A stretch of 64,000 bases of DNA from Candidatus Pseudothioglobus aerophilus. GTDB lineage: Bacteria > Pseudomonadota > Gammaproteobacteria > PS1 > Pseudothioglobaceae. Under the pieces are notes generated by a model. That model was given only the letters and a program-made list of their open reading frames with translations, was not told where the DNA came from and ran no database searches. Below are positions 31,467 to 40,557 of the stretch, in pieces; within the stretch, counting starts at the first letter, position 1; the number at the start of each line of letters is the position of its first letter. Where the stretch lies: assembly GCA_014384565.1 (NCBI GenBank), contig JACNFO010000024.1, positions 1 through 64,000 of the forward strand. The letters are read 5' to 3'. A program made the position numbers and the translations under genes.

Positions 31467-32660
31467 TTAAGAAATTTCTTTAAATGCCTGCTCTAAATCA
31501 GCAATCAAATCCTCTACATCCTCAATTCCAGTTGAGTATCTGACTAAGCCTTCAGGTATTCCAGCAGCCTTTCGCTCCTCTGCGCTACACTCTACATGAC
31601 TTGTCGTTAATGGAGGACCAACTACCGTTTCAACGCATCCCAAATTAGCCGCCATATGAGCATATTTAAGTTTTGGTAAAAATTTCTTAATTGAATCTAG
31701 ACCACCTTTAACAGAAAAACTTAACATTCCGCCGTATCCACCATTCATTTGCTCTTTAGCTATCTCATGAGCTGGATGAGACTCTAAGCCAGGATAGTTA
31801 ACCTGATCAACCAAAGGATGATTTTCTAAGAACGTTGCAATTAACATAGCGCTTTCATTTTGTCTTTCAACTCGAAGCTTTAATGTTTTCATACCTCTTA
31901 GGAGGCTATAGGCGTCCATTGGGGCTAAAGTAGCACCGTTTATTTCACGGTAATGATAAACTTTCTTAACTAAGTCTTTATTCCCACAAATAACTCCTCC
32001 AAGAGCATCTGCGTGACCCCCTAGGTACTTAGAGGCAGAATGCAGCGTAATGTCAGCACCAAGCGCAAGCGGACTTTGATTGATTGGAGTTGCAAATGTG
32101 TTGTCAACAACGACAAGTGCGCCTACTTTTTTAGCTGCCACGCTTAAGCGTTTGATGTCAGTAATTTTAATGGTTGGATTGGTTGGCGTTTCTAAATATA
32201 ACACCTTGCAGCCTTTAGCAATTTCACTTTCTATTTGCTCATAATTACCTGTTTCACAAAGGCTAACATCAATATTAAGTGGCGGTAAAAATTCATTAAA
32301 AATGACATTTGTGCCCCCATAACTATCCTTGATTGAGACAATGCGGTCGCCAGGCTTTAAAAAGGTTGCCAAGGTATTACTAATTGCCGCCATTCCTGAG
32401 GAGAAGCTAGTTGCTGCTTCAGCGCCTTCAAGTTCTTTTACTTTGTCCTCAAAAGCGCGTACTGTTGGGTTCGTATTTCGAGAGTATATATGGCCTTCAG
32501 CTTCACCTAGGGCAACTTTATGCCAAGTATCAATATCTTTGTAGGCAAATGAAACGCTATGGACGACTGGTACTTGAGTTGAGCGCTCATATAGTTCGTG
32601 CTCTTGCTCTCCACCCCAAATACTTTGAGTTGATTGACCGATGTGTTTTTTTTCAAGCAT
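31467..32660 (-). CDS. Cys/Met metabolism PLP-dependent enzyme (cystathionine gamma-synthase/lyase family)
   Basis: The 397-residue fold-type I PLP enzyme has YSRNTNPTVRAFEDKV, FSSGMAAISN, the phosphate-binding region and the Schiff-base lysine in HSASKYLGGHADALGG. Family members make or cleave C-S bonds: cystathionine synthase or lyase, homocysteine synthase, methionine gamma-lyase. The sequence does not decide among them. It is the promoter-proximal gene before doeA, which suggests a role in ectoine/diaminobutyrate or sulfur amino acid handling, but that is inference from spacing. Confidence 0.85.
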   Translation of the reverse strand: MLEKKHIGQSTQSIWGGEQEHELYERSTQVPVVHSVSFAYKDIDTWHKVALGEAEGHIYSRNTNPTVRAFEDKVKELEGAEAATSFSSGMAAISNTLATFLKPGDRIVSIKDSYGGTNVIFNEFLPPLNIDVSLCETGNYEQIESEIAKGCKVLYLETPTNPTIKITDIKRLSVAAKKVGALVVVDNTFATPINQSPLALGADITLHSASKYLGGHADALGGVICGNKDLVKKVYHYREINGATLAPMDAYSLLRGMKTLKLRVERQNESAMLIATFLENHPLVDQVNYPGLESHPAHEIAKEQMNGGYGGMLSFSVKGGLDSIKKFLPKLKYAHMAANLGCVETVVGPPLTTSHVECSAEERKAAGIPEGLVRYSTGIEDVEDLIADLEQAFKEIS

Positions 32661-32915
32661 AAGTAACCTCTTATAGTTGCGTTGAGTATAAAAAAAAATG
32701 ATAATAAATCACTTAAATCCTATTTTCAAGGCAGCGCTTAATAAGCCTTTATCTTGATAAAAATTATTATACATCCACTTCGATGCTTTTGACAATCTTG
32801 AATTTTATATTGATCGAAATTTCAATAAACTTAGAGCAGTAAATAAATATTGCTAAATTAATAGTTTCTGCTATATTGCAAGTCTGCAATACACCACATT
32901 CAGCTCTTTAAAACT

Positions 32916-33863
32916 ATGAGTATATCTACCTCAATAGAGTCAACTGACAACAAAACAACAATTGTTAAGTCTAACTTTCTTTGTGTGTTTTCTATACTTC
33001 TTTTTGCAACGGGCTTTCCTGCTGCTGAATATTTATTAAAGGACTGGGATGTTGTTAGTGTAATTACAGCTCGAAATGTTTTTTCCTTTATTTTAATTTT
33101 TATAATTTGGTTATTTATTGAAGGAATACAAAAAGTCAAATCTGCTAAATGGTTAAAGGGTTTTTTAATAGGCTTATCAGGATTTGGAATTGGGGCTTTT
33201 TTAATCCTTATGCTTCAATCATTAACAACACCAGTAATCGCAGCACTGGCGGTAGCCACAATGCCAGTTTTTGCTGTGAGTTTGGAGATGCTTCTTGATG
33301 GACGCAAAATGACATTATGGTTTTTCTTTGGTGTCGTTCTAGTATTGCTTGGTGGCTATATTGCTTCAGGCGCCTCACTAAGAGAGGATAATGTTGGCAT
33401 AGCTGCTCTCATAGGAATTATTGGAGTTGCATTATTTGCATGGGGCTCCAGAGCAACAGTCAAAAGCCTTCCTGGCATGTCTAATCTAGGTCAAACAGCA
33501 GTCACATCTTCTGGTATGGCGGGGCTATCAATATTCTTATATTTTGTCTGTAGTGTATTTTTTGATTTAACTAATGCTACGTCAATTATTACTATTGAGC
33601 ATTTAGGCTTAGTGCTTATCTACGCTTGGCTTGGGTTGGGAATTTCTCAAATTTTCTGGATAAAGGCTGTTAGTCAACTCGGAATTGGTTTGGCGTCATT
33701 TCATTTAAATGCTGTTCCATTCTACGTCATGTTTATGCTGTTTCTTCTTGGTGATAGCTGGATATGGCACCAAGCATTTGGAGCTTTAATCGTTATTTCT
33801 GGGGTTATATTAGCTCAACAAAAGTCTTCAAAGAAAAAAGCAGAATTTTTTGAGTTACCTTAG
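32916..33863 (+). CDS. DMT-superfamily EamA transporter
   Basis: The 315-residue membrane protein has about ten hydrophobic segments arranged as two EamA repeats. The first repeat holds FATGFPAAEYLLKDWDVVSVITARN, and the second ends with HLNAVPFYVMFMLFLLGDSWIWHQAFGALIVISGVILA. These permeases move metabolites or amino acids, and the substrate here is unknown. A 255-nt gap with no visible gene separates it from the divergent PLP enzyme. It overlaps prmC tail to tail by 9 nt. Confidence 0.85.
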   Translation: MSISTSIESTDNKTTIVKSNFLCVFSILLFATGFPAAEYLLKDWDVVSVITARNVFSFILIFIIWLFIEGIQKVKSAKWLKGFLIGLSGFGIGAFLILMLQSLTTPVIAALAVATMPVFAVSLEMLLDGRKMTLWFFFGVVLVLLGGYIASGASLREDNVGIAALIGIIGVALFAWGSRATVKSLPGMSNLGQTAVTSSGMAGLSIFLYFVCSVFFDLTNATSIITIEHLGLVLIYAWLGLGISQIFWIKAVSQLGIGLASFHLNAVPFYVMFMLFLLGDSWIWHQAFGALIVISGVILAQQKSSKKKAEFFELP

Positions 33864-34649
33864 TTCTGCAAGGATTGCCCTATCGAGCTTATTGAGGTCT
33901 TTAAATGTTTTGATATTTGTAAAAGACTCTTCTAGTAACTTAATAATTCTATCCTTTTGGTCATATCCGTGCTCAAGCAGTAAATATCCACCAATGTTAA
34001 GAAATTCTGTTGATTTGGTGATGATTTCTCTGATGTCATTAAGCCCATCATCGCCTGAGACTAAGGCCTCAATAGGTTCATATTTTAAATCTTCTAAGTG
34101 CGGGTCATGCTCCTTAATATACGGCGGGTTACTGACAATTAAATCAAATTTTGAAAGAGGTAATGGGTCAAACCAGCTGCCACAATAAAAATCAATACCT
34201 TTAGTTGAATTGAGTTTGGCAATATTCAGCGCATCAATCGACTGATCAGTGGCTGAAATCTTCCATTTTGGACACTTTTCAGAAAGAGTTATGGCTATTA
34301 TGCCGCTTCCAGTTCCTAGGTCTAGTAAGCTTATTTTTTTATTTGTATCAAACGTATCAAGTGCAATGTCGATTAATAGCTCTGTTTCGGGTCTTGGAAT
34401 TAAAGTTGCAGGTGAGACTATAAAATCAAGATCATAAAATCCTTGAGTGCCTTTGAGATAGGCAAAAGGCTTGCCATTACTTCTTTGCTTAATTAAACTA
34501 TCGAGTGTTTTCAGTTCTGCATTATTTAGCTCATAATCCTGATTTGAAAACAACTGCTCTTTAGTTTGATCAAGTGCTAAACATAAGAGTTTTAATATAT
34601 CTTTGACATCAATCTTAAGATAGTCTTTAGTCGATTTTCTTATAGACAT
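33855..34649 (-). CDS. prmC: Peptide chain release factor N5-glutamine methyltransferase PrmC
   Basis: PrmC methylates the GGQ glutamine of release factors RF1 and RF2. The 264-residue protein has a helical N-terminal domain, PATLIPRPETELLIDIAL, the SAM motif LDLGTGSGIIAIT and the catalytic NPPYI motif. It is shorter than E. coli PrmC (277) by a compact N-terminus. prfA and hemA, frequent neighbours, are not next to it. Confidence 0.96.
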   Translation of the reverse strand: MSIRKSTKDYLKIDVKDILKLLCLALDQTKEQLFSNQDYELNNAELKTLDSLIKQRSNGKPFAYLKGTQGFYDLDFIVSPATLIPRPETELLIDIALDTFDTNKKISLLDLGTGSGIIAITLSEKCPKWKISATDQSIDALNIAKLNSTKGIDFYCGSWFDPLPLSKFDLIVSNPPYIKEHDPHLEDLKYEPIEALVSGDDGLNDIREIITKSTEFLNIGGYLLLEHGYDQKDRIIKLLEESFTNIKTFKDLNKLDRAILAELR

Positions 34650-34792
34650 GGAGTAAATTTAGGTTGCTTGAGATTGTAAAAAGCTTCTAATTTCTATGTA
34701 ATATTTCATTTTTAATATTATATCAACAAGCGAGTTTTGGTAATTAGTTTATGTTCTATGGGATGATAATGTTATTTGTGAAAAGTAGCTGT

Positions 34793-35242
34793 ATGTTAAA
34801 TTTAGTTTTATACCAACCCGAGATACCCAGTAACACAGGAAGTCTAATACGTTTGTCAGCAAATATGGGTGCAAATCTTCACCTTATAAAGCCTTATGGA
34901 TTTGAGATTAATGATAAGCGCTTAAGACGAGCTGGGCTTGACTATAAAGAGTTAGCTCAGGTTTATGAATATGAAAATTTTGATGACTACTTAGACAAAG
35001 CCAACCCAGCTAAGCTCTATTTTGTAAGTACAAAAGTGAGTAGAAGCTATGCTGACGTTAAATACCACAGTGATGATTCATTTCTATTTGGCTCTGAAAC
35101 TAAGGGCCTTCCAAAGGAGATAATGGGTGAATATGAAGGGATAACTCTTCCTATGCAAAAAGGCTCGAGAAGTCTAAATCTTTCAAATTGTGTTTCAATC
35201 GTAGCTTATGAGGCCTGGAGGCAGATTGGATTTATTAATTAA
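34793..35242 (+). CDS. trmL: tRNA (cytidine/uridine-2'-O-)-methyltransferase TrmL
   Basis: TrmL methylates the ribose of wobble nucleotide 34 in leucine tRNAs. The SPOUT-fold protein begins MLNLVLYQPEIPSNTGSLIRL, identical in layout to E. coli TrmL. The track start 14 codons upstream has no family support, so I use the internal ATG (149 residues). KRLRRAGLDY, LFGSETKGLP and the knot-forming SRSLNLSNCVSIVAYEAWRQ are all present. Confidence 0.94.
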   Translation: MLNLVLYQPEIPSNTGSLIRLSANMGANLHLIKPYGFEINDKRLRRAGLDYKELAQVYEYENFDDYLDKANPAKLYFVSTKVSRSYADVKYHSDDSFLFGSETKGLPKEIMGEYEGITLPMQKGSRSLNLSNCVSIVAYEAWRQIGFIN

Positions 35243-35253
35243 GGGTATATTTT

Positions 35254-36183
35254 TTAGCTTAGCTCAAGTAATTGGTAAGCATTATTAAAGTCTTTAATTG
35301 AAACTTCATTTTTTCCAGCAAGCTGGACTTTCTTGAGGCTTAAAACGCCATTTCCAGTTGCAATATAGCAAGCGTCCTTGCTTTGCTTAATGACTGTTCC
35401 TGGGGTTTTTGAGGATTCATGTTGAACTTCTTCAGCCTCTATAATTCTAATTACTTTGCTTTCAAATTGTTTAGCTTTTGCATTAGTTTGAGCTATAGGA
35501 CGAGGATTAAAAGCTCTAACCATTAGGCTTATATTTTTTGCACTTTGATACCAGTCTATTTGAGACTCTCTTTTCACAATCTTTTTTGCATAAATCGCGT
35601 CCTTATCATTTTGAGGTGTAGCCTTTAATTGCTTTAATTGATTTAAAGCATTAAAGATTAATTTAGCCCCAATGATTGATAAAGAGTCCGTCAGTGATTG
35701 AGAAGTCTCATTGCTATCAATTAAATATTTTTGTGTAAGTAAAACATCTCCAGTGTCCAGTCCTTCATTCATTTGCATTATTGAAATTCCAGTTTCTTTA
35801 TCACCTGCAAGGATTGCTCTTTCGATAGGGGCAGCTCCCCTCCATCTTGGTAGGAGAGATGCATGAATATTAAGACATCCATACTTTGGAGCTTTAAGTA
35901 CATTACTTGAAAGTATTTGGCCATAAGCTGCGACCACCATGATATCTGGGTTTAGTGAGGAAAGTATTTTTTGGTTTTGTTCACTACTGAAATCTTCAGG
36001 CTGAATGACTCGCAAGTTATTTTCTTCTGCGTATAGTTTGACTGGGCAAGCTGATAAAACCTTTCCTCTACCTTTTGGCCTATCAGGCTGGCAATATACC
36101 CCAATTATCTCGTGTTCAGATTTATGAAGAATGGCTAGAGATTCGACGGCAAATTTAGGGGTTCCTGCAAAAACTATGCGCAT
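35254..36183 (-). CDS. fmt: Methionyl-tRNA formyltransferase
   Basis: Fmt formylates initiator Met-tRNA. The 309-residue protein has the formyltransferase domain (IVFAGTPKFAVESL, the catalytic-region NIHASLLPRWRGAAPIERAI, and the family motif GETGISIMQ-like DKETGISIMQMNEGLDTGD) and a C-terminal OB-like domain. Its ATG shares one base with the argH stop (TAATG), so it is coupled to argH instead of the common def partner. Confidence 0.96.
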   Translation of the reverse strand: MRIVFAGTPKFAVESLAILHKSEHEIIGVYCQPDRPKGRGKVLSACPVKLYAEENNLRVIQPEDFSSEQNQKILSSLNPDIMVVAAYGQILSSNVLKAPKYGCLNIHASLLPRWRGAAPIERAILAGDKETGISIMQMNEGLDTGDVLLTQKYLIDSNETSQSLTDSLSIIGAKLIFNALNQLKQLKATPQNDKDAIYAKKIVKRESQIDWYQSAKNISLMVRAFNPRPIAQTNAKAKQFESKVIRIIEAEEVQHESSKTPGTVIKQSKDACYIATGNGVLSLKKVQLAGKNEVSIKDFNNAYQLLELS

Positions 36184-37568
36184 TACTTAATGGATTTTCG
36201 CCCTGCTTTAATGGCAATTGAAATTTGTCTTGGAGAGGTTCCACCTAGATGATTTCGCGAGTTAATAGAGCCTTCCAGAGAGATTACATCAAAAATATCT
36301 TCTTCAATTAATGAGTTAAAATTTTTGAGCTCATCAATTGAAAGTTCACTCAAGTCTTTACCTTCTTTGATTCCATAAGAGACAGCCTTACCAACAACAC
36401 CATGTGCATCTCTAAAAGCTAAACCCTTCTTTACAAGATAATCCGCCAAATCTGTTGCAGTTGTATAACCTTTAAGAGCAGATTGATACATATTTTCTTT
36501 ATTAGCTTTGATCGTTGGAACCATATCAGCAAACACACGAAGACAAGAATAAATAGTTTCAACACTATCAAATAGCGGCTCTTTATCTTCCTGGTTATCC
36601 TTATTGTATGCCAATGGCTGGCCTTTCATTATTGTTAATAATGAAATTAAATTACCAGTTACTCGGCCTGTCTTACCGCGCACTAATTCTGGAACATCTG
36701 GATTTTTCTTTTGAGGCATAATAGACGAGCCCGTGCAAAAGCTATCAGGTAGAGATATAAATTCAAATTGTGCGCTAGACCACAGAATTAGCTCTTCAGA
36801 AAACCTTGAAAGATGCATCATAATTAGACTCGCATTTGAAGCAAACTCAATCGCAAAATCGCGGTCACTGACAGCATCAATCGAGTTTAAGCTTATTTGC
36901 TCAAATCCTAAAAGTTCAGCAGTACGTTCGCGATTAATTGGATAACTAGTTCCCGCAAGAGCAGCACTCCCTAATGGCATTGTATTAATTCTTTTAAAGC
37001 TCTCTTGCAGGCGCTCACGATCTCGCTTGAGCATCTCAAAATAGGCCAGTAAATGATGGCCAAAGCTAATTGGCTGAGCAGCTTGAAGGTGAGTATAGCC
37101 AGGCATAATCGTTGCTTTTTCTTGTTCTGCAAGATCAAGAAGAGCATTTAAAAGTTTTTCTAACTCTTTTGTAATTAGCCGTACTTGATCTCTAAGGTAG
37201 AGCCTAATGTCAGTCGCAACTTGATCATTTCGAGAGCGACCAGTATGAAGTTTTTTCCCTGAATCTCCGCAAATTTCAGTTAACCTTGATTCGATATTCA
37301 TGTGAACATCTTCCAGTTCAACTGACCAGTTAAATTGATCATTAACTATTTCATCTTTGACTTTATCAAGACCTTCAAGAATTTGTTTTAGCTCAGTGCT
37401 TGAAAGGACATTAACTTCACAGAGCATTGTCGCATGAGCAATAGAGCCCTCAATGTCATAGAGGGCAAGAACTTTATCAAAAGTAACAGAGGCGCCAAAA
37501 ATTTTGACAAATTCATCTGTTGGCTGATTAAAGCGCCCACCCCATAAATGATTTTTTTTAGACTTCAT
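36183..37568 (-). CDS. argH: Argininosuccinate lyase
   Basis: ArgH cleaves argininosuccinate to arginine and fumarate. The 461-residue protein has the N-terminal [33 protein letters not shown] and the lyase signature [12 protein letters not shown]. It has full family length. It heads an argH-fmt unit and diverges from hemC across 223 nt. Confidence 0.98.
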   Translation of the reverse strand: MKSKKNHLWGGRFNQPTDEFVKIFGASVTFDKVLALYDIEGSIAHATMLCEVNVLSSTELKQILEGLDKVKDEIVNDQFNWSVELEDVHMNIESRLTEICGDSGKKLHTGRSRNDQVATDIRLYLRDQVRLITKELEKLLNALLDLAEQEKATIMPGYTHLQAAQPISFGHHLLAYFEMLKRDRERLQESFKRINTMPLGSAALAGTSYPINRERTAELLGFEQISLNSIDAVSDRDFAIEFASNASLIMMHLSRFSEELILWSSAQFEFISLPDSFCTGSSIMPQKKNPDVPELVRGKTGRVTGNLISLLTIMKGQPLAYNKDNQEDKEPLFDSVETIYSCLRVFADMVPTIKANKENMYQSALKGYTTATDLADYLVKKGLAFRDAHGVVGKAVSYGIKEGKDLSELSIDELKNFNSLIEEDIFDVISLEGSINSRNHLGGTSPRQISIAIKAGRKSIK

Positions 37569-37709
37569 AGTTCAATTTACTCTGTCATTAATACGAATTT
37601 CAATAACTGCACATTATTCCACTATATAGGCGATAAGTTACTGAAAATAATATAAAAACCTTTTTTAGGTGAGTATTGATTACTAAAAATATATTTTTTA
37701 TCATCATAA

Positions 37710-37728
37710 TATAATTGGCAAAAGCCAA
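37710..37728 (+). promoter_or_regulatory. Candidate hemC promoter -10 and leader hairpin
   Basis: TATAAT (37710-37715) is followed at once by TTGGC-AAAA-GCCAA (37715-37728), about 65 nt before the hemC GTG. A wider CCAACA...TGTTGG pairing (to about 37762) is an alternative fold. No clear -35 is seen. The hairpin would lie around the transcript 5' end or act as an operator-like palindrome. Confidence 0.35.
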
Positions 37729-37791
37729 CATTGTTAATAAACACCCGATAAAATATTGTTGGTAGTAAATTGAATTGGAGACATTATCACA

Positions 37792-38700
37792 GTGCTTAAA
37801 ATTGCAACACGTAAAAGCCCTCTGGCCCTTTGGCAGGCAGAGTTTGTAAAGTCAAGACTCCAATTTTTTCACCCTGATATAGAGGTTGAGTTGGTAAAAA
37901 TGACTACTCAGGGTGATAAGATATTAAATTCACCACTTTCAAAAATTGGCGGCAAAAGCCTATTCATTAAAGAGCTCGAAATAGGTATTCTGGAAGGAAG
38001 GGCTGATATCGCCGTTCATTCCATGAAAGATGTTCCTTATGAGCTTCCAAAGGAATTCGAGATTGGCGCAATTTTGGAGCGAGAAAATCCTTTTGACGCA
38101 TTTGTTTCAAATGATTTTGACAGTGTAAGTGAACTTCCACATGGAGCTAGAGTTGGTTCTTGTAGTTTAAGGCGTATCGTTCAATTAAAAGCATTAAGAC
38201 CTGATTTGGCCATTTTAGATTTAAGAGGAAATGTTAATACTCGATTAAGAAAGCTAGATGAAGGTGAATATGACGCTATTATTTTGGCATGCTCAGGCCT
38301 TATAAGGCTTGGTTTTGAAGGTAGAATTAAGCAGCATCTGAGCGCTGAAAAATCCCTACCAGCAGTTGGTCAGGGTGCTTTAGGTATAGAGATTAGAAAA
38401 GATGATAAGGACATAATTAGCCTTATTGAGCCGCTTATAAATAAAAAAACCATGAATGAGGTTTGTGCTGAAAGGGTAATGAATTCTACTCTTGAGGGTG
38501 GATGTTCGGTTGCAATTGGTGGCTACGCAACCAGTAATAACACTGAGATGAGACTTAAGGGTATGGTCGGTAATGTTGACTCTGGAGTTATTTTGAGGGT
38601 AGAAGAAAGTGGCGATATATCAAAACCAAAGGTATTAGGTGAGCTTGTTGCTAATAAGCTATTATCTATGGGAGCAAAAGAGCTCTTAAACGAGGTTTAA
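37792..38700 (+). CDS. hemC: Porphobilinogen deaminase (hydroxymethylbilane synthase)
   Basis: HemC polymerises four porphobilinogens to hydroxymethylbilane in haem synthesis. The 302-residue protein has IATRKSPLALWQAEFVK, SMKDVPYELP, GSCSLRR and the dipyrromethane cofactor cysteine C238 in EGGCSVAIGG. The start is GTG with TTGGAG about ten bases upstream. hemD does not follow; a pterin dehydratase gene does, 1 nt later. Confidence 0.97.
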   Translation: MLKIATRKSPLALWQAEFVKSRLQFFHPDIEVELVKMTTQGDKILNSPLSKIGGKSLFIKELEIGILEGRADIAVHSMKDVPYELPKEFEIGAILERENPFDAFVSNDFDSVSELPHGARVGSCSLRRIVQLKALRPDLAILDLRGNVNTRLRKLDEGEYDAIILACSGLIRLGFEGRIKQHLSAEKSLPAVGQGALGIEIRKDDKDIISLIEPLINKKTMNEVCAERVMNSTLEGGCSVAIGGYATSNNTEMRLKGMVGNVDSGVILRVEESGDISKPKVLGELVANKLLSMGAKELLNEV

Positions 38701-38701
38701 T

Positions 38702-38992
38702 TTGATTTTAACTAATAAACAATTAAATACATATTTAGAAGAACTTAATGATTGGAGTATCGTTAATGAAAAGCTTTCTAAGACGTTTAAGTTTTCTAAC
38801 TTTATCCAAGCTTTTGGTTTTATGACGGAAGTTGCAATTACCTCAGAGGCAATGGATCATCACCCAGAATGGTCAAATGTTTATAATAGAGTTGAGATTA
38901 ATTTGATTACTCATAGTGAGGGCGGAATAACAAAGCTTGATACTGAGCTTGCTAAGAAGATTGACACTATCAGTTGCTCTATAAAATCATAA
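38702..38992 (+). CDS. phhB: 4a-hydroxytetrahydrobiopterin dehydratase (pterin-4a-carbinolamine dehydratase)
   Basis: The 96-residue protein carries the PCD family active site HHPEWSNVYNRVEI followed by LITHSEGGIT and LDTELAKKID. The enzyme regenerates the pterin cofactor of aromatic amino acid hydroxylases. It begins with TTG one base after hemC, so it depends on hemC transcription and possibly on coupled translation. No phhA hydroxylase is in the window; solitary bacterial PCD homologues have also been linked to molybdopterin or other roles. Confidence 0.9.
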   Translation: MILTNKQLNTYLEELNDWSIVNEKLSKTFKFSNFIQAFGFMTEVAITSEAMDHHPEWSNVYNRVEINLITHSEGGITKLDTELAKKIDTISCSIKS

Positions 38993-39001
38993 ATAAGTTA
39001 A

Positions 39002-39955
39002 CTAATCAAATAATGCATCAACAAAATCTTTTGCATTAAAAGGTTTTAAATCATCGATTGCTTCGCCAACTCCAATAAAACGAATAGGCAGTTTAAGAGA
39101 ATCTGAAATTGCAAATAAAACTCCACCTTTGGCTGTTCCATCAAGTTTAGTGACAGCGAGTCCTGATAGGTTAATGGATTTATGAAATTCATTTGCTTGT
39201 TGAATCGCATTTTGACCAGACCCACCATCGATAACTAAGAGAGTTTCGTGTGGCGCATCTTCATTATGCTTTTTAAGTACTCTCTTAATTTTTTCAAGTT
39301 CTTGCATTAAGTTGTCTTGTGTATGAAGTCTTCCTGCAGTATCTGCAATTAATATATCAATATTTTTAGCAATCGCTGACTGGTAAGCGTCATATACAAC
39401 CGAGGCTGCGTCTGCCCCTGTTTTTTGAGCGATGACTGGAATATCATTCCTCTGACCCCAAACCTGAAGCTGCTCAACAGCAGCAGCACGAAAAGTGTCT
39501 CCAGCTGCAAGCATTACAGATTTTCCCTCACTTTGAAATAGCTTAGCAAGCTTACCAATCGTGGTAGTTTTTCCAGCGCCATTGATACCAACAACCAGAA
39601 TAACAAAAGTTTTATCAACATTTGTTTGTAGTAAATTTTCTGTAATTAAGAATGATTCAAGTTCAATTTTTATAAGTTCATAAAGACCATCACTGTCCTT
39701 AAGTTCTTTTCTAGATGCTTTTTTTCTCACAGATTCAATAACCTTATCAGTTGTTTGAATACCTATATCTGCTCCAATTAAAAGCATTTCTAAATCTTCA
39801 AGAAGTGCTTCATCTATTTTCTTTTTACCCATAAGAAGGGATGAAAGACCATCTCCAAGTTTAGTTTTGGATTTAAATAGCCGATCTTTTAGTGAAGGTT
39901 TTTTTGTCTCACCTTCAGACTTAGGGCTTTTATTTTTTTTAAAAAAGTTTAGCAT
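39002..39955 (-). CDS. ftsY: Signal recognition particle receptor FtsY
   Basis: FtsY docks the SRP-ribosome complex at the membrane. The 317-residue protein has only a short basic N-terminus instead of the long acidic A domain of E. coli (497 residues). An N helical domain and the SRP GTPase follow: VGINGAGKTTTIGKLA, DTFRAAAVEQL, DTAGR, TKLDGTAKGG and IGVGEAIDDLKPF. Shortness fits a streamlined genome. ftsE and ftsX are not adjacent. Confidence 0.97.
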   Translation of the reverse strand: MLNFFKKNKSPKSEGETKKPSLKDRLFKSKTKLGDGLSSLLMGKKKIDEALLEDLEMLLIGADIGIQTTDKVIESVRKKASRKELKDSDGLYELIKIELESFLITENLLQTNVDKTFVILVVGINGAGKTTTIGKLAKLFQSEGKSVMLAAGDTFRAAAVEQLQVWGQRNDIPVIAQKTGADAASVVYDAYQSAIAKNIDILIADTAGRLHTQDNLMQELEKIKRVLKKHNEDAPHETLLVIDGGSGQNAIQQANEFHKSINLSGLAVTKLDGTAKGGVLFAISDSLKLPIRFIGVGEAIDDLKPFNAKDFVDALFD

Positions 39956-40084
39956 TAAAGTTCAATTATAAAGACTAGGTAAATTTTACTATGTCAATCA
40001 ACATAATAACCGTTAATCAATAGATAGTGTTTCATATAACTTCATTGTATTCTGACGGTATTATGTAACTATTTTGGAGTTCAA

Positions 40085-40510
40085 ATGCTTTGGATTAAGG
40101 CTTTTCACATTTTGACGGTAATAACTTGGTTTGCAGCACTGTTTTATTTGCCGCGACTTTTTGTTTACCATGCTATGGCAACTGATGAGATTAGTATAGA
40201 GCGCTTCAAAGTAATGGAGCGAAAACTATATAGAGGCATTATGATGCCAAGCTTCGTTATTACAACGCTTATGGGCGCTTGGATGCTCTATGGCTATGCT
40301 TGGGAAGTCTATGCTGATCAATATTGGCTTCAGCTTAAACTAGCTTTAGTTGTCATTCTAATTGCGTATCATTTTTATTGCGGCCATTTGGTGAGAGTGT
40401 TTGCTGAAGATAAAAATACACGGAGCCATGCTTTTTATCGATGGTTTAATGAGTTTCCAGTTTTACTTCTTTTTGGTATTGTTATTCTTGTTGTTGTTAA
40501 GCCTTTTTAA
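40085..40510 (+). CDS. hemJ: Protoporphyrinogen IX oxidase HemJ
   Basis: HemJ is the membrane oxidase of protoporphyrinogen in many bacteria lacking HemG or HemY. The 141-residue protein has four hydrophobic segments. Family motifs include LWIKAFHILTVITWFAALFYLPRLFVYH at the N-terminus and FYRWFNEFPVLLLFGIVILVVVKPF at the end. Conserved histidine H8 is present. It starts after a TTTGGAG site and lies near hemC, only ftsY and phhB intervening. Confidence 0.94.
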   Translation: MLWIKAFHILTVITWFAALFYLPRLFVYHAMATDEISIERFKVMERKLYRGIMMPSFVITTLMGAWMLYGYAWEVYADQYWLQLKLALVVILIAYHFYCGHLVRVFAEDKNTRSHAFYRWFNEFPVLLLFGIVILVVVKPF

Positions 40511-40557
40511 AAATTTACTTATATAATTTAAATCTTTATCACAAAAAAAATTAACTG

